Shown: positions 1-8,522 of the stretch, piece after piece
Numbering within the stretch: position 1 is the first letter of the stretch
Layout: each line of letters begins with the position of its first letter
NCBI RefSeq assembly: GCF_004349085.1
Contig: NZ_SMFM01000004.1
Location: 215,432-279,431, forward strand
Origin: Flavobacterium caseinilyticum
GTDB lineage: Bacteria > Bacteroidota > Bacteroidia > Flavobacteriales > Flavobacteriaceae
Reading direction: 5' to 3'
DNA: 64,000 nucleotides
Notes under the pieces: generated by a model
What the model saw: the letters and a program-made list of their open reading frames with translations, nothing else
Database searches by the model: none
What the model was told of the DNA's origin: nothing
Translations under genes and position numbers: made by a program

Positions 1-762
1 TCTGAAATAGCGAGAGACATTCCTGAAAAAGCTGCCTTGTTAGCGGAAGCTTTCTGGCCGGGACCTTTAACTTTGGTTTTAAATAAGCAAATTGCCATTC
101 CTGATTTGGTTACCGCTGGTAAAGATACCGTAGCGGTAAGAGTTCCAAATCACCCAGAAACCTTAGCCCTGCTTAATGAGTTAGCCTATCCTTTAGCGGC
201 ACCGAGTGCTAATCCCTTTGGCGCTATAAGTCCTACTACGGCAACACATGTCGCCGACTATTTTGAAAAGGAGTTGCCAATGGTTTTGGATGGGGGAGCC
301 TGTCAAAGAGGAATAGAATCAACAATCATAGGATTTGAAAATGGGGAACCTATTTTATACCGACTAGGCTCTTTGTCCGTAGAGGATATTGAAGCAGTTG
401 CAGGGTCCGTAAAAATGATTACCCATGATAATATTGCCCCAGCGGCGCCAGGCATGCTCTCGAAACATTATGCTCCATTGACTACGACTTTTTTGACAGC
501 TGATGTAAAGAAGAAGCTGGTAACTTTTGAAGATCAAAAAATAGGAGTTCTAGTATTCCGAAATGGGATTAACGATCCAAGAATTGTACAACAAGAAATT
601 TTATCTCCTTCAGGAAATCTAGCAGAAGCAGCTTCCCAATTATATGCTGCTTTGCATCGGTTGGATAATTCCCATCTCGACTGTATTATAGCCGAACGAT
701 TTCCAGATTTTGGTTTGGGCAAAACAATAAATGACCGGTTAAAAAGAGCTACTCAGAAATAA
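1..762 (+). CDS. sua5: L-threonylcarbamoyladenylate synthase, Sua5 type (5' end outside window)
   Basis: The frame is open from base 1, so only the last 253 residues are seen; the first in-frame TTG at 37 is inside the domain and is not the real start. The enzyme makes threonylcarbamoyl-AMP from threonine, bicarbonate and ATP for the t6A37 modification of ANN-decoding tRNAs, in the cytoplasm. The visible YrdC core has WPGPLTLVL, VAVRVPNH, APSANPFGAISPTTA and GIESTIIG. The linker APGMLSKHYAP and about 100 further residues form the Sua5-specific C-terminal domain, which separates it from short YrdC/TsaC proteins. The next gene starts 30 bases downstream on the same strand and may share a transcript. 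Confidence 0.93.
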   Translation, partial: SEIARDIPEKAALLAEAFWPGPLTLVLNKQIAIPDLVTAGKDTVAVRVPNHPETLALLNELAYPLAAPSANPFGAISPTTATHVADYFEKELPMVLDGGACQRGIESTIIGFENGEPILYRLGSLSVEDIEAVAGSVKMITHDNIAPAAPGMLSKHYAPLTTTFLTADVKKKLVTFEDQKIGVLVFRNGINDPRIVQQEILSPSGNLAEAASQLYAALHRLDNSHLDCIIAERFPDFGLGKTINDRLKRATQK

Positions 763-792
763 AATAATAATTTTTTAAAACAAAAGAAATAA

Positions 793-1758
793 ATGAATTT
801 AAGTTTATTGTTCGATAATTTAACCAATCCAGCCCTATTGTTTTTTGTGTTAGGAATTATAGCGGTCTATGTCAAAAGTGACTTAGAAATTCCTGAAAAC
901 ACTTCTAAATTCATATCATTATACCTTCTTTTTTCCATCGGTTTTAAAGGCGGACAAGAATTGGCTCACAGTCATTTTACTACGGATATACTTTGGTCAA
1001 TACTCTTTGGTGTGTTGATTGCTGGATTAATTCCCCTCTACACTTTTTTTATCTTAAAGAAAAAGTATAGCATTGAGAATTCCGGCGCCATAGCTGCTGC
1101 TTATGGATCTGTGAGTGCGGTTACTTTTGTAACAGCGATCTCTTTTTTAGAAATTCAAAATTACAATTTCAGCGGCCACATGGTTGCTGTAATGGCGCTG
1201 ATGGAAGCTCCGGCAATTATTATAGGAGTAATTTTAATCCGATTATTTAGCAAGGAAAAAGTTCAAAAAACCAAGATGACCACAATTGTAAAGCATTCCT
1301 TTACTAATGGGAGTGTGCTGTTAATTCTGGGGAGTTTAGTGATTGGTTTTTTAGCAAGTGATCAGCAGGCATTGGGAATTAAGCCCTTTACGACAGATAT
1401 TTTCAAAGGGTTTTTGGCTTTGTTTTTACTGGATATGGGGATCGTAAGCGGCCGGAAATTAAATGACTTTTTTAAAAGTGGCTGGTTCAGCGTATTTTTC
1501 GCTGTAGTTTTTCCACTTATTAATGGATGTGTTATCGCTTTTCTAAGTCAATTTATAACCTCGGATGTTGGAAACCGGTTTATTTTTGCGGTTCTCGCAG
1601 CGAGCGCTTCCTACATTGCAGTTCCGGCCGCAATGAAAATTGCCGTCCCAAAAGCGAATCCAGGTATCTTTTTGCCCATGGCCTTGGCGGTCACATTTCC
1701 TTTTAATATAACCATCGGAATGCCTATTTATTTTTCAATTGTATTGTATTATATGTAG
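793..1758 (+). CDS. SbtA-like sodium-dependent bicarbonate transporter family permease
   Basis: 321 residues with about ten hydrophobic segments, consistent with an inner-membrane carrier. The pattern fits the SbtA/DUF897 permease family: GGQELA near residue 53 at the end of the second helix, and a second-half segment around ALFLLDMGIVSG near residue 210, reflecting an internal repeat. Characterised relatives in cyanobacteria import bicarbonate with sodium; in heterotrophs the substrate is less certain, so a carboxylate or bicarbonate carrier is the safe reading. No PII-like SbtB regulator gene lies beside it. ATG start 30 bases after the Sua5 stop. Confidence 0.8.
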   Translation: MNLSLLFDNLTNPALLFFVLGIIAVYVKSDLEIPENTSKFISLYLLFSIGFKGGQELAHSHFTTDILWSILFGVLIAGLIPLYTFFILKKKYSIENSGAIAAAYGSVSAVTFVTAISFLEIQNYNFSGHMVAVMALMEAPAIIIGVILIRLFSKEKVQKTKMTTIVKHSFTNGSVLLILGSLVIGFLASDQQALGIKPFTTDIFKGFLALFLLDMGIVSGRKLNDFFKSGWFSVFFAVVFPLINGCVIAFLSQFITSDVGNRFIFAVLAASASYIAVPAAMKIAVPKANPGIFLPMALAVTFPFNITIGMPIYFSIVLYYM

Positions 1759-1840
1759 TGAGTTGCTTTGCCACGTTTTTGTAAATAATCAATAATGGTT
1801 AATTAAATGAGATAGGCTACTTTGCTTTTTTAATCAAATA

Positions 1841-1945
1841 AACCTGCGAGTTTGCGCTTGCAGGTTTATTCTAATAATTTAACAATTTAAAAAACCACTA
1901 ATCTTATTCGATTATCTCGAAACTTCTTTTCACGAAAGACGTTAG
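1841..1945 (-). pseudogene. Remnant copy of the htpG 3' end with its terminator
   Basis: This stretch aligns by eye, with a few small gaps, to 4051-4145, which holds the last codons of htpG and its terminator. Read leftward it encodes TSFVKRSFEIIE and a stop; intact htpG ends TAFVKRSFEMIK and a stop. The hairpin AACCTGCGAG-TTTGCG-CTTGCAGGTT (1841-1866) matches the htpG terminator with two changes. No more of htpG is found beyond 1945, where a REP-like unit begins at once. It is either the tail of a lost or diverged second htpG or a short duplication. The hairpin may still terminate the convergent SbtA-like gene. Confidence 0.7.
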
Positions 1946-2110
1946 CGCAGTTTTGCAAACTGTGCCCATTTCAATTGGTAAACTCATTAGCACGGATCTG
2001 TAATCCATGCCCATTACAATAATCAATTAAATGTGTTTCAAGATTATTTTTTCGAAAATTCGAAATTTTGGTTTCCTTTTGCCCGTTAAGCAGTTTTTCA
2101 AACGGTGTCA
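1943..2110 (+). repeat. REP-like palindromic units left of the transposase
   Basis: Three hairpin units. Unit 1 (about 1943-1971) contains GCGCAGTTTTGCAAACTG followed by TGCCC. Unit 2 (about 1987-2014) contains GCACGGAT, a 5-base loop, ATCCATGC and again CCCATT. Unit 3 (2081-2110) has CCGTTAAG...TTCAAACGG. Units 1 and 2 share a TTAGC head and a TGCCCATT tail, the head-plus-stem layout of REP elements mobilised by REP-associated tyrosine transposases. Unit 1 recurs in inverted orientation at 2727-2975, on the other side of the transposase gene. Confidence 0.65.
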
Positions 2111-2124
2111 AATGCAATTGGAAA

Positions 2125-2679
2125 CTAAAATAAATCTAATAAGACCACATCTAATTCATTTTCCAATGCAGCATAATTTCTTGCACAACTGAAGTAATAA
2201 TCTTCCGGCATCGTTACAATTTTTTCATTTACTGGATTATTATGTATGTAATCCATTTTTTATTTTATAAATTTATTGCTGTAAATATGTTCCGCATGAT
2301 AGCCGTTTTGCCAAACTTTGTACTGCTGTTCTTGTTTTAAATTTTGACAAGTTTTTTTAAAATAATCCAACATCCATTCTCTTCTGCTTTCGGATTCTTC
2401 AATAATAGTCTAAATGATTTTTTTAGAGGTATGTTTTTTAAAATCACGCATCACAGCGGATAATATAAAACCGTTTGTTGCTTTGCAAAGCAGATGAATA
2501 TGGCTGTGCATTATACAATATCCATAGATTTCTAAGCCCTTTTGAACTTGACAATAGTTTAATACTTGTATAATAATTTGTTTTTGATTTAATCGATTAA
2601 AAATATCTACCCAACCCACTGTAGTTATAGTAATAAAATAAGCATCTTCGGTTGTTGTGGCTTTATACTTTGTAGACAT
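2125..2679 (-). pseudogene. REP-associated tyrosine transposase (RAYT, IS200-like), two internal stops
   Basis: A single frame of 185 codons keeps clear Y1-transposase (HUH) sequence from start to end but has two in-frame stops: TAG at 2410-2412 (codon 90) and TAA at 2260-2262. Before the first stop are the start MSTKYKATTTEDAYFIT and the HUH motif in MHSHIHLL. After it come EWMLDYFKK, KVWQNGYHAEHIY and then YIHNNPVNEKIV, the conserved C-terminal part of RAYTs. With no frameshift, decay looks recent. RAYTs process REP hairpins as single-stranded DNA, and inverted REP-like units flank the gene on both sides. The first 89 codons could still be translated but would lack the C-terminal region. 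Confidence 0.85.
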
Positions 2680-2726
2680 TTTTTGTGTTATTTGTATTGT
2701 ATGCTCACTATTTTTTGCTCACTGCT

Positions 2727-2975
2727 GCGGGCACAGTTTGCAAAACTGCGCTAAAGATTGTGGGAAGCAAACGACTGCGGTATATTGGCGCAATCGGGAT
2801 TCGTTTTTTGTATTATGTTTGCTGTTTGTTCACCATTGTGGGTACAGTTTGCAAAACTGCGCTAACGATTGTGGGAAGCAAACGACTGCGGTATATCGGC
2901 GCGATCGGGTTGTTTGCTCATTATTTTTTGCTCACTGCTGCGGCCACAGTTTGCAAAACTGCGCGAACAATTGTG
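2727..2975 (-). repeat. Three REP-like units right of the transposase, inverted to the left set
   Basis: CAGTTTGCAAAACTGCG occurs three times (about 2734-2750, 2845-2861, 2947-2963). Each copy sits in a longer unit that runs into GATTGTGGGAAGCAAACGAC and CGGTATATYGGCGCRATCGG; the third copy is shortened. The core is a near-perfect palindrome, CAGTTT-GCA-AAACTG. On the minus strand it reads GCGCAGTTTTGCAAACTG, the same as left unit 1, so the two sets face each other across the transposase. Open frames across this block are products of the repeat and were not called as genes. Confidence 0.7.
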
Positions 2976-3064
2976 GCATATCAGCGCGATTGTTGTAGAT
3001 CGGCGCAAAAGCGTTGTATTTCCGACTAAGACATAGCTCGTAATTGGCGTTGTAAAACGCTTTT

Positions 3065-3694
3065 TTATTTTATTCCAAAAGGTTTTGTCGGTAATTCTTT
3101 CAGCCAAGCCTCTCCGTATTTTTTATTTAAATAATCTGCAATCATAATATTGTTTTCGGTAGCTCTTTTAAAAGATAAAGGGTCAATTGCACAATTTTCT
3201 TTTATAAGACCAATTCCATATTTTTCTTTGAAATCAGAAAATTCTTTAGGTATTGAGTTGTCAATTCCGTGACTAATGAAATTTAAGTTTCCTGTCGATA
3301 TTCTTTTCTCAATTTGTTCATCTGTTAGATTTGTGTCTAAATTCATCGGAAACGAGAAAACTCCACTGTTCAAAGTCAATACCTTTTTTTCTACTAATCG
3401 AATTGTGATTGTGTTTTTTTTGTTTGTAATTCTCGATGGATAATAGGTGTAGGCTGTAAAATCCTCTGTTGAGAATCTGAACTGATATTTGCCTTTACTA
3501 GGTAGTGTTATTTGGAAACTTTTAGTGTCATTAATTTTAATTCTCTCATTAGTTTCGGTTATGAAAAATTCGCCAACCTTTAATTCTTTACCTGTCAAAT
3601 TTTCAAAAACTACTTCTGCAATAATTTTATTTTCAGTCGCTTTAGTAATTGTGAAAGTGAATGCTAAAATCAGAGTTAATATTATTTTTTTCAT
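3065..3694 (-). CDS. Hypothetical secreted protein with a FEKKY-like C-terminus
   Basis: About 209 residues from the chosen ATG at 3694, which puts a signal peptide (MKKIILTLILAFTFTITKA) at the N-terminus. In-frame ATGs at 3718 and 3751 would only add charged residues before it. Residues 20-110 look like a beta-rich domain. The last 60 residues (FKEKYGIGLIKENCAIDP, RATENNIMIADYLNKKYG, KPFGI) resemble a tail I associate with Bacteroidota proteins named for a FEKKY motif; this is from memory and the function is unknown. It lies alone between the REP block and the htpG terminator. It could be cargo of the island. Confidence 0.7.
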   Translation of the reverse strand: MKKIILTLILAFTFTITKATENKIIAEVVFENLTGKELKVGEFFITETNERIKINDTKSFQITLPSKGKYQFRFSTEDFTAYTYYPSRITNKKNTITIRLVEKKVLTLNSGVFSFPMNLDTNLTDEQIEKRISTGNLNFISHGIDNSIPKEFSDFKEKYGIGLIKENCAIDPLSFKRATENNIMIADYLNKKYGEAWLKELPTKPFGIK

Positions 3695-3937
3695 TGCTAT
3701 TGGTTTTATTTTTTTCATATATTCAATTTTTATTTGTTTTATACAATTCATAAATGCTTAATCACCATTTTTAGATAGTAAAACAGTTAATTATTTGATT
3801 CAAAATGTTTTGTAACTTGGATTTGCTAACGCCTTTGCCGGATTTCACTATCAAAACAAATATATAAATAATCCTTTACAAATTATTAATTATTTACTCC
3901 TTTTGTAAAATGAAATTGCAACCGTAAAATGCTGTAA

Positions 3938-4025
3938 ATAGCCCCGATAGAAGTGAAAATCCTTTGCTGTGGCGGGAGCAAAAAGCAAAGATTGCAGCGG
4001 ATAGCGGGAGGGAAGTTGTTCTGGA
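3938..4025 (+). repeat. Dispersed palindromic element (AGCCCCGATAGAAG family)
   Basis: The stretch 3752-4043 holds no gene. At 3938-4025 it has an imperfect hairpin: left border AGCCCCGATAGAAGTG, arms AATCCTTTGCT and AAGCAAAGATT around GTGGCGGGAGCAA, right border GCAGCGGATAGCGGGAG and then GTTGTTCTGG. The same border pattern, in the other orientation, is seen at 53630-53774. I recall this border at many gene 3' ends in Flavobacterium genomes. Nothing else was seen in this intergenic stretch. Confidence 0.6.
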
Positions 4026-4041
4026 AAATAATCGTTCTGCT

Positions 4042-4076
4042 CCAAAAAAAAACCTGCAAGTTTTCGCTTGCAGGTT
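4042..4076 (-). terminator. Terminator of htpG
   Basis: Perfect 10-base stem AACCTGCAAG / CTTGCAGGTT with loop TTTTCG (4051-4076). On the minus strand it is followed by nine T residues. It lies 29 bases past the htpG stop. Confidence 0.85.
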
Positions 4077-4105
4077 TAATCTAATAATCTAACGATCTAA
4101 AAATC

Positions 4106-6007
4106 TTATTTAATCATTTCAAAACTTCTTTTCACGAAAGCCGTTAATGCTTCTCCTTTTAATAGGTTTTGTGATAACTTCGCTAAGTCAAGTGCTTGTT
4201 TTACCAAACTCTCCTGAGCGTCTTTGTCTTTGTTGTTCAGGATGCTTGTTGCCAATTCAGAGTTAGTATTTACTACCAAATTGTACATTTCCGGCATATT
4301 TCCCATTCCAAACATTCCGCCGCCGCCTGACTGACTCATTTCTTTCATTCTACGCATAAATTCCGGTTGCGTGATGATAAATGGCGAAGCATTGCTATCT
4401 AAAGCTTCCAGTTGAACTGAATAGGTTTGTTTAGGAACAATAGCTTCTAAAACAGTTTTTAAGTTGGTTTGCTCTTCCTCAGATAATTTAGAAATGGTAG
4501 TTTCCTCTTTCTTGATTAAATTATCAATATGATCAGAATCCACACGTACAAAAGTCATGTTGCTGTTATCGCCTTCAATTTTTTGAATTAAATGCGAGAT
4601 AATTGGAGAATCCAGCAATAAAACTTCATATCCTTTGTCTTTTGCTATTTCGATATACGAGTGTTGCGCCTCTTTGTTTCCAGCGTATAAAACCACTAAT
4701 TTTCCGTCTTTGTCGGTTTGATTTGCGGCTAGATTTTCTTTTAATTCTTCAAGTGTGTAATATTTACCGTCAACTGTTGGATATAAAACAAATGCACCTG
4801 CTTTTTCGTAGAATTTATCTTCAGAAAGCATTCCGTACTCTAAAACGATTTTGATGTCGTTCCATTTTTGTTCAAAATCCTCACGGTTTTCAGTGAACAA
4901 CGATTTTAATTTATCCGCAACTTTACGCGTGATGTAATTGGAGATTTTCTTAACCGCAGCATCGGCTTGTAATCCAGAACGAGACACGTTCAATGGAATG
5001 TCCGGTGAATCCACAACACCTTTCAGCATCATCAAAAACTCAGGAACAATTCCTTCTACATTATCCGTTACATACACTTGATTTTGGTACAATTGGATTT
5101 TGTCTTTCTGAATTTGTAAATCAGAACCTAATTTTGGGAAATACAAAATACCGGTTAAGTTGAACGGATAATCTACATTTAAATGAATGTGGAATAACGG
5201 TTCTTCAAACTGCATTGGGTACAATTCATGGTAAAAATTCTTGTAGTCTTCTGCAGATAATTCCGTTGGTTGTTTAGTCCAAGCCGGATTTGGGTTGTTG
5301 ATGATGTTGTCTACTTCAACTTCTGTGAAAGTTTTGTCTTTATCTTCTTCAGCAACTTCTTCACCCTTTTTTTGCTCTATTTTTTCAGTTTTGGTTCCAA
5401 ATTTAATTGGAATCGGCATGAACTTGTTGTACTTGTTCAACAGTTCTTTGATTTTGTATTCTTCCAAGAATTCCAAAGAATCTTCGGCGATATGCAAAAT
5501 GATTTCTGTACCACGAGAAGTTTTGTCCGCTGGTTCTAATGTGAATTCTGGGCTTCCATCACAAGTCCAGTGTGCCGCTGGTTCATCTTTGAATGATTTA
5601 GTGATGATTTCCACTTTTTCGGCAACCATAAAAGCAGAATAGAAACCAAGACCAAAATGCCCAATAATTCCGGAATCTTTAGCCGAATCTTTGTATTTGT
5701 CCAAAAATTCTTCCGCTCCAGAAAATGCTACTTGGTTGATGTATTTTTCCACTTCATCAGCAGTCATTCCCAGTCCTTGATCGATAATGTGTAGTTTTTT
5801 GCCTTCCTTATCAATTTTTACTTCGATAATTGGGTTTCCGTATTCTACTTTGGCTTCGCCAATGCTGGTTAAATGCTTTAATTTAAGTGTTGCATCTGTT
5901 CCGTTCGAAATCAATTCACGCAAGAAAATTTCGTGGTCGCTATATAAGAATTTCTTGATTAAAGGAAAGATGTTTTCTACTGACACATTAATTTTACCTG
6001 TTGCCAT
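4106..6007 (-). CDS. htpG: Molecular chaperone HtpG (Hsp90)
   Basis: 633 residues, close to the usual bacterial HtpG length. It is the cytosolic Hsp90 dimer that remodels client proteins in an ATP cycle. The N-terminal GHKL ATPase domain shows FLRELISNGTDATLK (the ATP/Mg Asn is in this helix), DQGLGM and GHFGLGFYSAFMVA. A charged linker (EQKKGEEVAEEDKDK) separates it from the middle domain, which has SRSGLQAD near residue 345. The C-terminal dimerisation domain has a Gly/Met-rich stretch (QSGGGGMFGMGNMPEM). It stands alone with its own terminator. A palindrome lies 70 bases upstream of the start. Confidence 0.98.
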   Translation of the reverse strand: MATGKINVSVENIFPLIKKFLYSDHEIFLRELISNGTDATLKLKHLTSIGEAKVEYGNPIIEVKIDKEGKKLHIIDQGLGMTADEVEKYINQVAFSGAEEFLDKYKDSAKDSGIIGHFGLGFYSAFMVAEKVEIITKSFKDEPAAHWTCDGSPEFTLEPADKTSRGTEIILHIAEDSLEFLEEYKIKELLNKYNKFMPIPIKFGTKTEKIEQKKGEEVAEEDKDKTFTEVEVDNIINNPNPAWTKQPTELSAEDYKNFYHELYPMQFEEPLFHIHLNVDYPFNLTGILYFPKLGSDLQIQKDKIQLYQNQVYVTDNVEGIVPEFLMMLKGVVDSPDIPLNVSRSGLQADAAVKKISNYITRKVADKLKSLFTENREDFEQKWNDIKIVLEYGMLSEDKFYEKAGAFVLYPTVDGKYYTLEELKENLAANQTDKDGKLVVLYAGNKEAQHSYIEIAKDKGYEVLLLDSPIISHLIQKIEGDNSNMTFVRVDSDHIDNLIKKEETTISKLSEEEQTNLKTVLEAIVPKQTYSVQLEALDSNASPFIITQPEFMRRMKEMSQSGGGGMFGMGNMPEMYNLVVNTNSELATSILNNKDKDAQESLVKQALDLAKLSQNLLKGEALTAFVKRSFEMIK

Positions 6008-6076
6008 ATTTTGAATTTTTTAGTTAATTTTAATGGATAGAATTCTTTCAAATAGAATACCAATTGCGGACGAGGT

Positions 6077-6087
6077 GACAAATTGTC
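6077..6087 (-). promoter_or_regulatory. Palindrome upstream of htpG
   Basis: GACAA-A-TTGTC is a perfect 5-base inverted repeat, 70-80 bases before the htpG ATG and about 100 before the divergent lipoprotein gene. A stress operator is the natural guess for a chaperone gene, but no heat-shock regulator gene is in the window and 11 bases can occur by chance. Confidence 0.3.
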
Positions 6088-6187
6088 GTAACTGTTAATT
6101 ATGATACAAAATAATAAAATTCTGAAACAAATTTGACTTTCTTAATTAGTACCTTTGTTAAAATAACAATATACAAATTTTAAAAAG

Positions 6188-6664
6188 ATGAAAAAAATAA
6201 TTTTATTATGCACATTAGCAGTTGTAATGTTTGCATGTAAGTCTATATCAGCGACGAGCACAAATACAGACAGAAAAGCTCAGGTTAACATGAAAGGAAA
6301 CTGGGAAATCAGCTCTGTAACCTATCCAGGTTCGCAATATGTAAAAGTGAATTCTTTTCAACTTGCAGATTCAGAATGTTTTGTAGGAAGTAAATGGAAA
6401 TTTGTTTCCAATAATAATAAAGGAACAATGGCTATTGCAAAAGCAGGTTGTCCTTCTTTTAGTTCGTCAATTACCTGGTTTGTAAACAATGACAAACAAT
6501 TTGTGTTAAAAGTGCTTAATGCAGGTGAAAAAGCAAAAAAAGTCAGAGATGGTTATGTACTTAGGTTAGACAATCAAACGGCTACTTCTTTTCAATTGGT
6601 TGATAGAATTGATGTTGCAGGAAATATGACCGATGTTGTGTACCAGTTTAATAAAATTAATTAA
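6188..6664 (+). CDS. Lipocalin-like lipoprotein
   Basis: 158 residues. The N-terminus MKKIILLCTLAVVMFAC is a type II signal peptide with Cys17 as the lipidation site, so the mature protein is membrane-anchored. The rest is beta-rich: GNWEISSVTYPG at the start of the domain, two Cys that could pair (Cys60 and Cys78), and a final VYQFNKI strand. This matches the lipocalin-like family paired with OmpA genes in Flavobacteria. The ligand is unknown. The OmpA gene begins 13 bases later, so the two are very likely cotranscribed. A TACCTTTG -7 box lies about 40 bases upstream. Confidence 0.8.
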   Translation: MKKIILLCTLAVVMFACKSISATSTNTDRKAQVNMKGNWEISSVTYPGSQYVKVNSFQLADSECFVGSKWKFVSNNNKGTMAIAKAGCPSFSSSITWFVNNDKQFVLKVLNAGEKAKKVRDGYVLRLDNQTATSFQLVDRIDVAGNMTDVVYQFNKIN

Positions 6665-6677
6665 TAAAAATACAGAT

Positions 6678-7373
6678 ATGAAAAAGATTTCAATAGTTGC
6701 AATTGCAACAATAATGGTTTTAGGATCAATGTTTACAAGTTGCGAAGCAATAAAAAACACCAATAAAACACAAAGAGGTGCAGGAATAGGCGCTGCAGCG
6801 GGAGCTGTACTTGGAGGTGTTCTTGGGAACAATCTTGGTAAAGGTGGTAAAGGTGCAATGGGAGCCGTTTTAGGTGGTGTTATTGGTGGTGTTGCCGGTG
6901 GAGCTATTGGTAACAAAATGGACAAACAAGCAAGAGAAATCGATGCTGTTCTTCCAGGAGCTGAAGTAGTTCGTATTGGAGAAGGAATTAAATTAGTTTT
7001 GAATGAAAATGCAGTTCGTTTTGATACTAACAAATCTTCTTTAACTGCCCAAGCGCAATCAAACTTAGATAAATTAGTTCCTGTATTTGCAGAATATCCA
7101 GACACAAATATCACAATCTACGGGTATACAGATAATACTGGTACCGCTAAATATAATTTGAAACTTTCAGGAGAAAGAGCAGCAGCAGTTAGAAATTATT
7201 TGACTAGCAGAGGCGTTTCTTCAAGTAGATTTCAAGTTACTGGTTTAGGAATTGCTGATCCAATTGCTTCTAATGAAACTATTGATGGCAGAAGCCAAAA
7301 CCGTCGTGTTGAATTTGCTATTACTGCAAATGAGAAAATGATAAAAGATGCCGAAGCTGAAGTGAAAAACTAA
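6678..7373 (+). CDS. OmpA family lipoprotein with glycine-zipper segment
   Basis: 231 residues from the ATG at 6678; an ATG at 6633 lies inside the previous gene and before the signal peptide. The type II signal is MKKISIVAIATIMVLGSMFTSC. Residues 30-80 are a Gly/Ala-rich zipper (GAGIGAAAGAVLGGVLG), a membrane-interacting helix pair as in Rcc01698/YMGG proteins. Residues 110-225 are an OmpA peptidoglycan-binding domain, with IYGYTDNTGTAKYNLKLS and GRSQNRRVEF; the Asp and Arg that hold diaminopimelate are in these motifs. It probably ties the outer membrane to the cell wall. Confidence 0.92.
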   Translation: MKKISIVAIATIMVLGSMFTSCEAIKNTNKTQRGAGIGAAAGAVLGGVLGNNLGKGGKGAMGAVLGGVIGGVAGGAIGNKMDKQAREIDAVLPGAEVVRIGEGIKLVLNENAVRFDTNKSSLTAQAQSNLDKLVPVFAEYPDTNITIYGYTDNTGTAKYNLKLSGERAAAVRNYLTSRGVSSSRFQVTGLGIADPIASNETIDGRSQNRRVEFAITANEKMIKDAEAEVKN

Positions 7374-7394
7374 GCAAAAAAAATCATAAAAACT

Positions 7395-7426
7395 AAGGCT
7401 GTTTCGTCACGAAGCAGCCTTTTTTT
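7395..7426 (+). terminator. Terminator after the OmpA gene
   Basis: AGGCTGTTTCG-TCA-CGAAGCAGCCT stem followed by seven T residues, 20 bases past the stop. Confidence 0.88.
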
Positions 7427-7474
7427 GTGTCTAAATTTGAATTAAACATTGTAAATTTGCAGCTTTAAAAAAAG

Positions 7475-8425
7475 ATGATGCTAGAGATAAAAGATATTTC
7501 CTTTTCTTACACTGAAACCCCTGTTATTGAAAATGTAAGTTTCACCATTGCCAAAGGACAAAATACCGCTATTATTGGTGAAAGTGGTTGCGGTAAAAGC
7601 ACCCTGCTAAAACTGATTTACGGATTATATGATTTAGATAGTGGAGCAATAACCTATAATGAAAAACCTATTTTTGGACCCAAATACAATCTGGTTCCGG
7701 GAATAGACTATATTAAGTACTTGGCACAGGATTTCGATCTGATGCCGTACATCACAGTTGAAGAAAACGTGGGTAAGTTTTTGTCGAATATGTATCCTGA
7801 ACAAAAGAAAGCCCGCGTTCAAGAACTGTTGGAAATGGTCGAAATGACTGCTTTCGCAAAAGTAAAAGCGAAGTTCTTAAGTGGCGGACAGCAGCAGCGA
7901 GTAGCTTTGGCAAGAGTTTTGGCTTTGGAACCCGAAATTATTTTGCTCGATGAACCGTTTAGTCAAATTGACTCTTTCCGAAAGAATTCATTGCGACGCA
8001 ATTTATTTCGATACTTGAAAGACAAAGGCGTAACCTGTATTATTGCTACACATGACAGCACCGATGCGTTGTCTTTTTCTGATGAAACAATTGTGGTTCA
8101 AAACGGAAAAGTAGTGGCACAAGGGGATTCCAAATCCTTGTATGAAAACCCGGCGAATAAATATATTGCTTCTCTTTTTGGGGAAGTGAATGAGTTGAAA
8201 TTGTCTCAATTAATAGCACTTGAAGACGATGATGATGCCTTACTTTTATTGTATCCGCATCAATTGAAAGTGGTGGACAACGCCATTATGAAAGCAGTTG
8301 TGAAACAATGTTATTTTAAAGGAAGCCATTATTTAGTCAAAGCAGCTTTTGAAAGAAGAGCGATTTTCTTTGAGCATGATTCAGAACTGGAACTTAATCA
8401 GGAAGTATACTTGATGTTATCCTGA
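7475..8425 (+). CDS. ABC transporter ATP-binding protein, PotA/FbpC-like
   Basis: 316 residues. It has Walker A GESGCGKST near residue 37, a Q-loop, signature LSGGQQQRVALARVLA, Walker B EIILLDEP and the switch His in IIATHDST. About 85 residues follow the ATPase core, resembling the C-terminal regulatory extension of importer ATPases for polyamines, iron or molybdate. No permease or binding-protein gene is adjacent, so the partner must be encoded elsewhere. A second in-frame ATG at 7478 is equally possible as start. It sits alone between two terminators. Confidence 0.9.
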   Translation: MMLEIKDISFSYTETPVIENVSFTIAKGQNTAIIGESGCGKSTLLKLIYGLYDLDSGAITYNEKPIFGPKYNLVPGIDYIKYLAQDFDLMPYITVEENVGKFLSNMYPEQKKARVQELLEMVEMTAFAKVKAKFLSGGQQQRVALARVLALEPEIILLDEPFSQIDSFRKNSLRRNLFRYLKDKGVTCIIATHDSTDALSFSDETIVVQNGKVVAQGDSKSLYENPANKYIASLFGEVNELKLSQLIALEDDDDALLLLYPHQLKVVDNAIMKAVVKQCYFKGSHYLVKAAFERRAIFFEHDSELELNQEVYLMLS

Positions 8426-8522
8426 GGGTAAGCGTTCAGTAAACAGTGCTGAGTATTCAGTTATTTTCAGTTCTGATAACGATCGAAAGTAGAAGCCGTT
8501 TTCAAATCTTAATTAATGTATT

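Noticed and set aside
2727..2975. Three repeats as a possible CRISPR array
   Set aside because: Spacing is uneven (about 111 and 102 bases), the units extend beyond the core, one is shortened, and no cas gene is near.
2657..3029. Overlapping open frames with repeated Cys-rich segments on the plus strand
   Set aside because: They are translations of the three REP-like units; the repeats explain the frame and no domain is present.
6566..7114. Open frame antisense to the OmpA gene, Pro-rich
   Set aside because: It mirrors the Gly-rich zipper of OmpA in the opposite strand and has no independent support.
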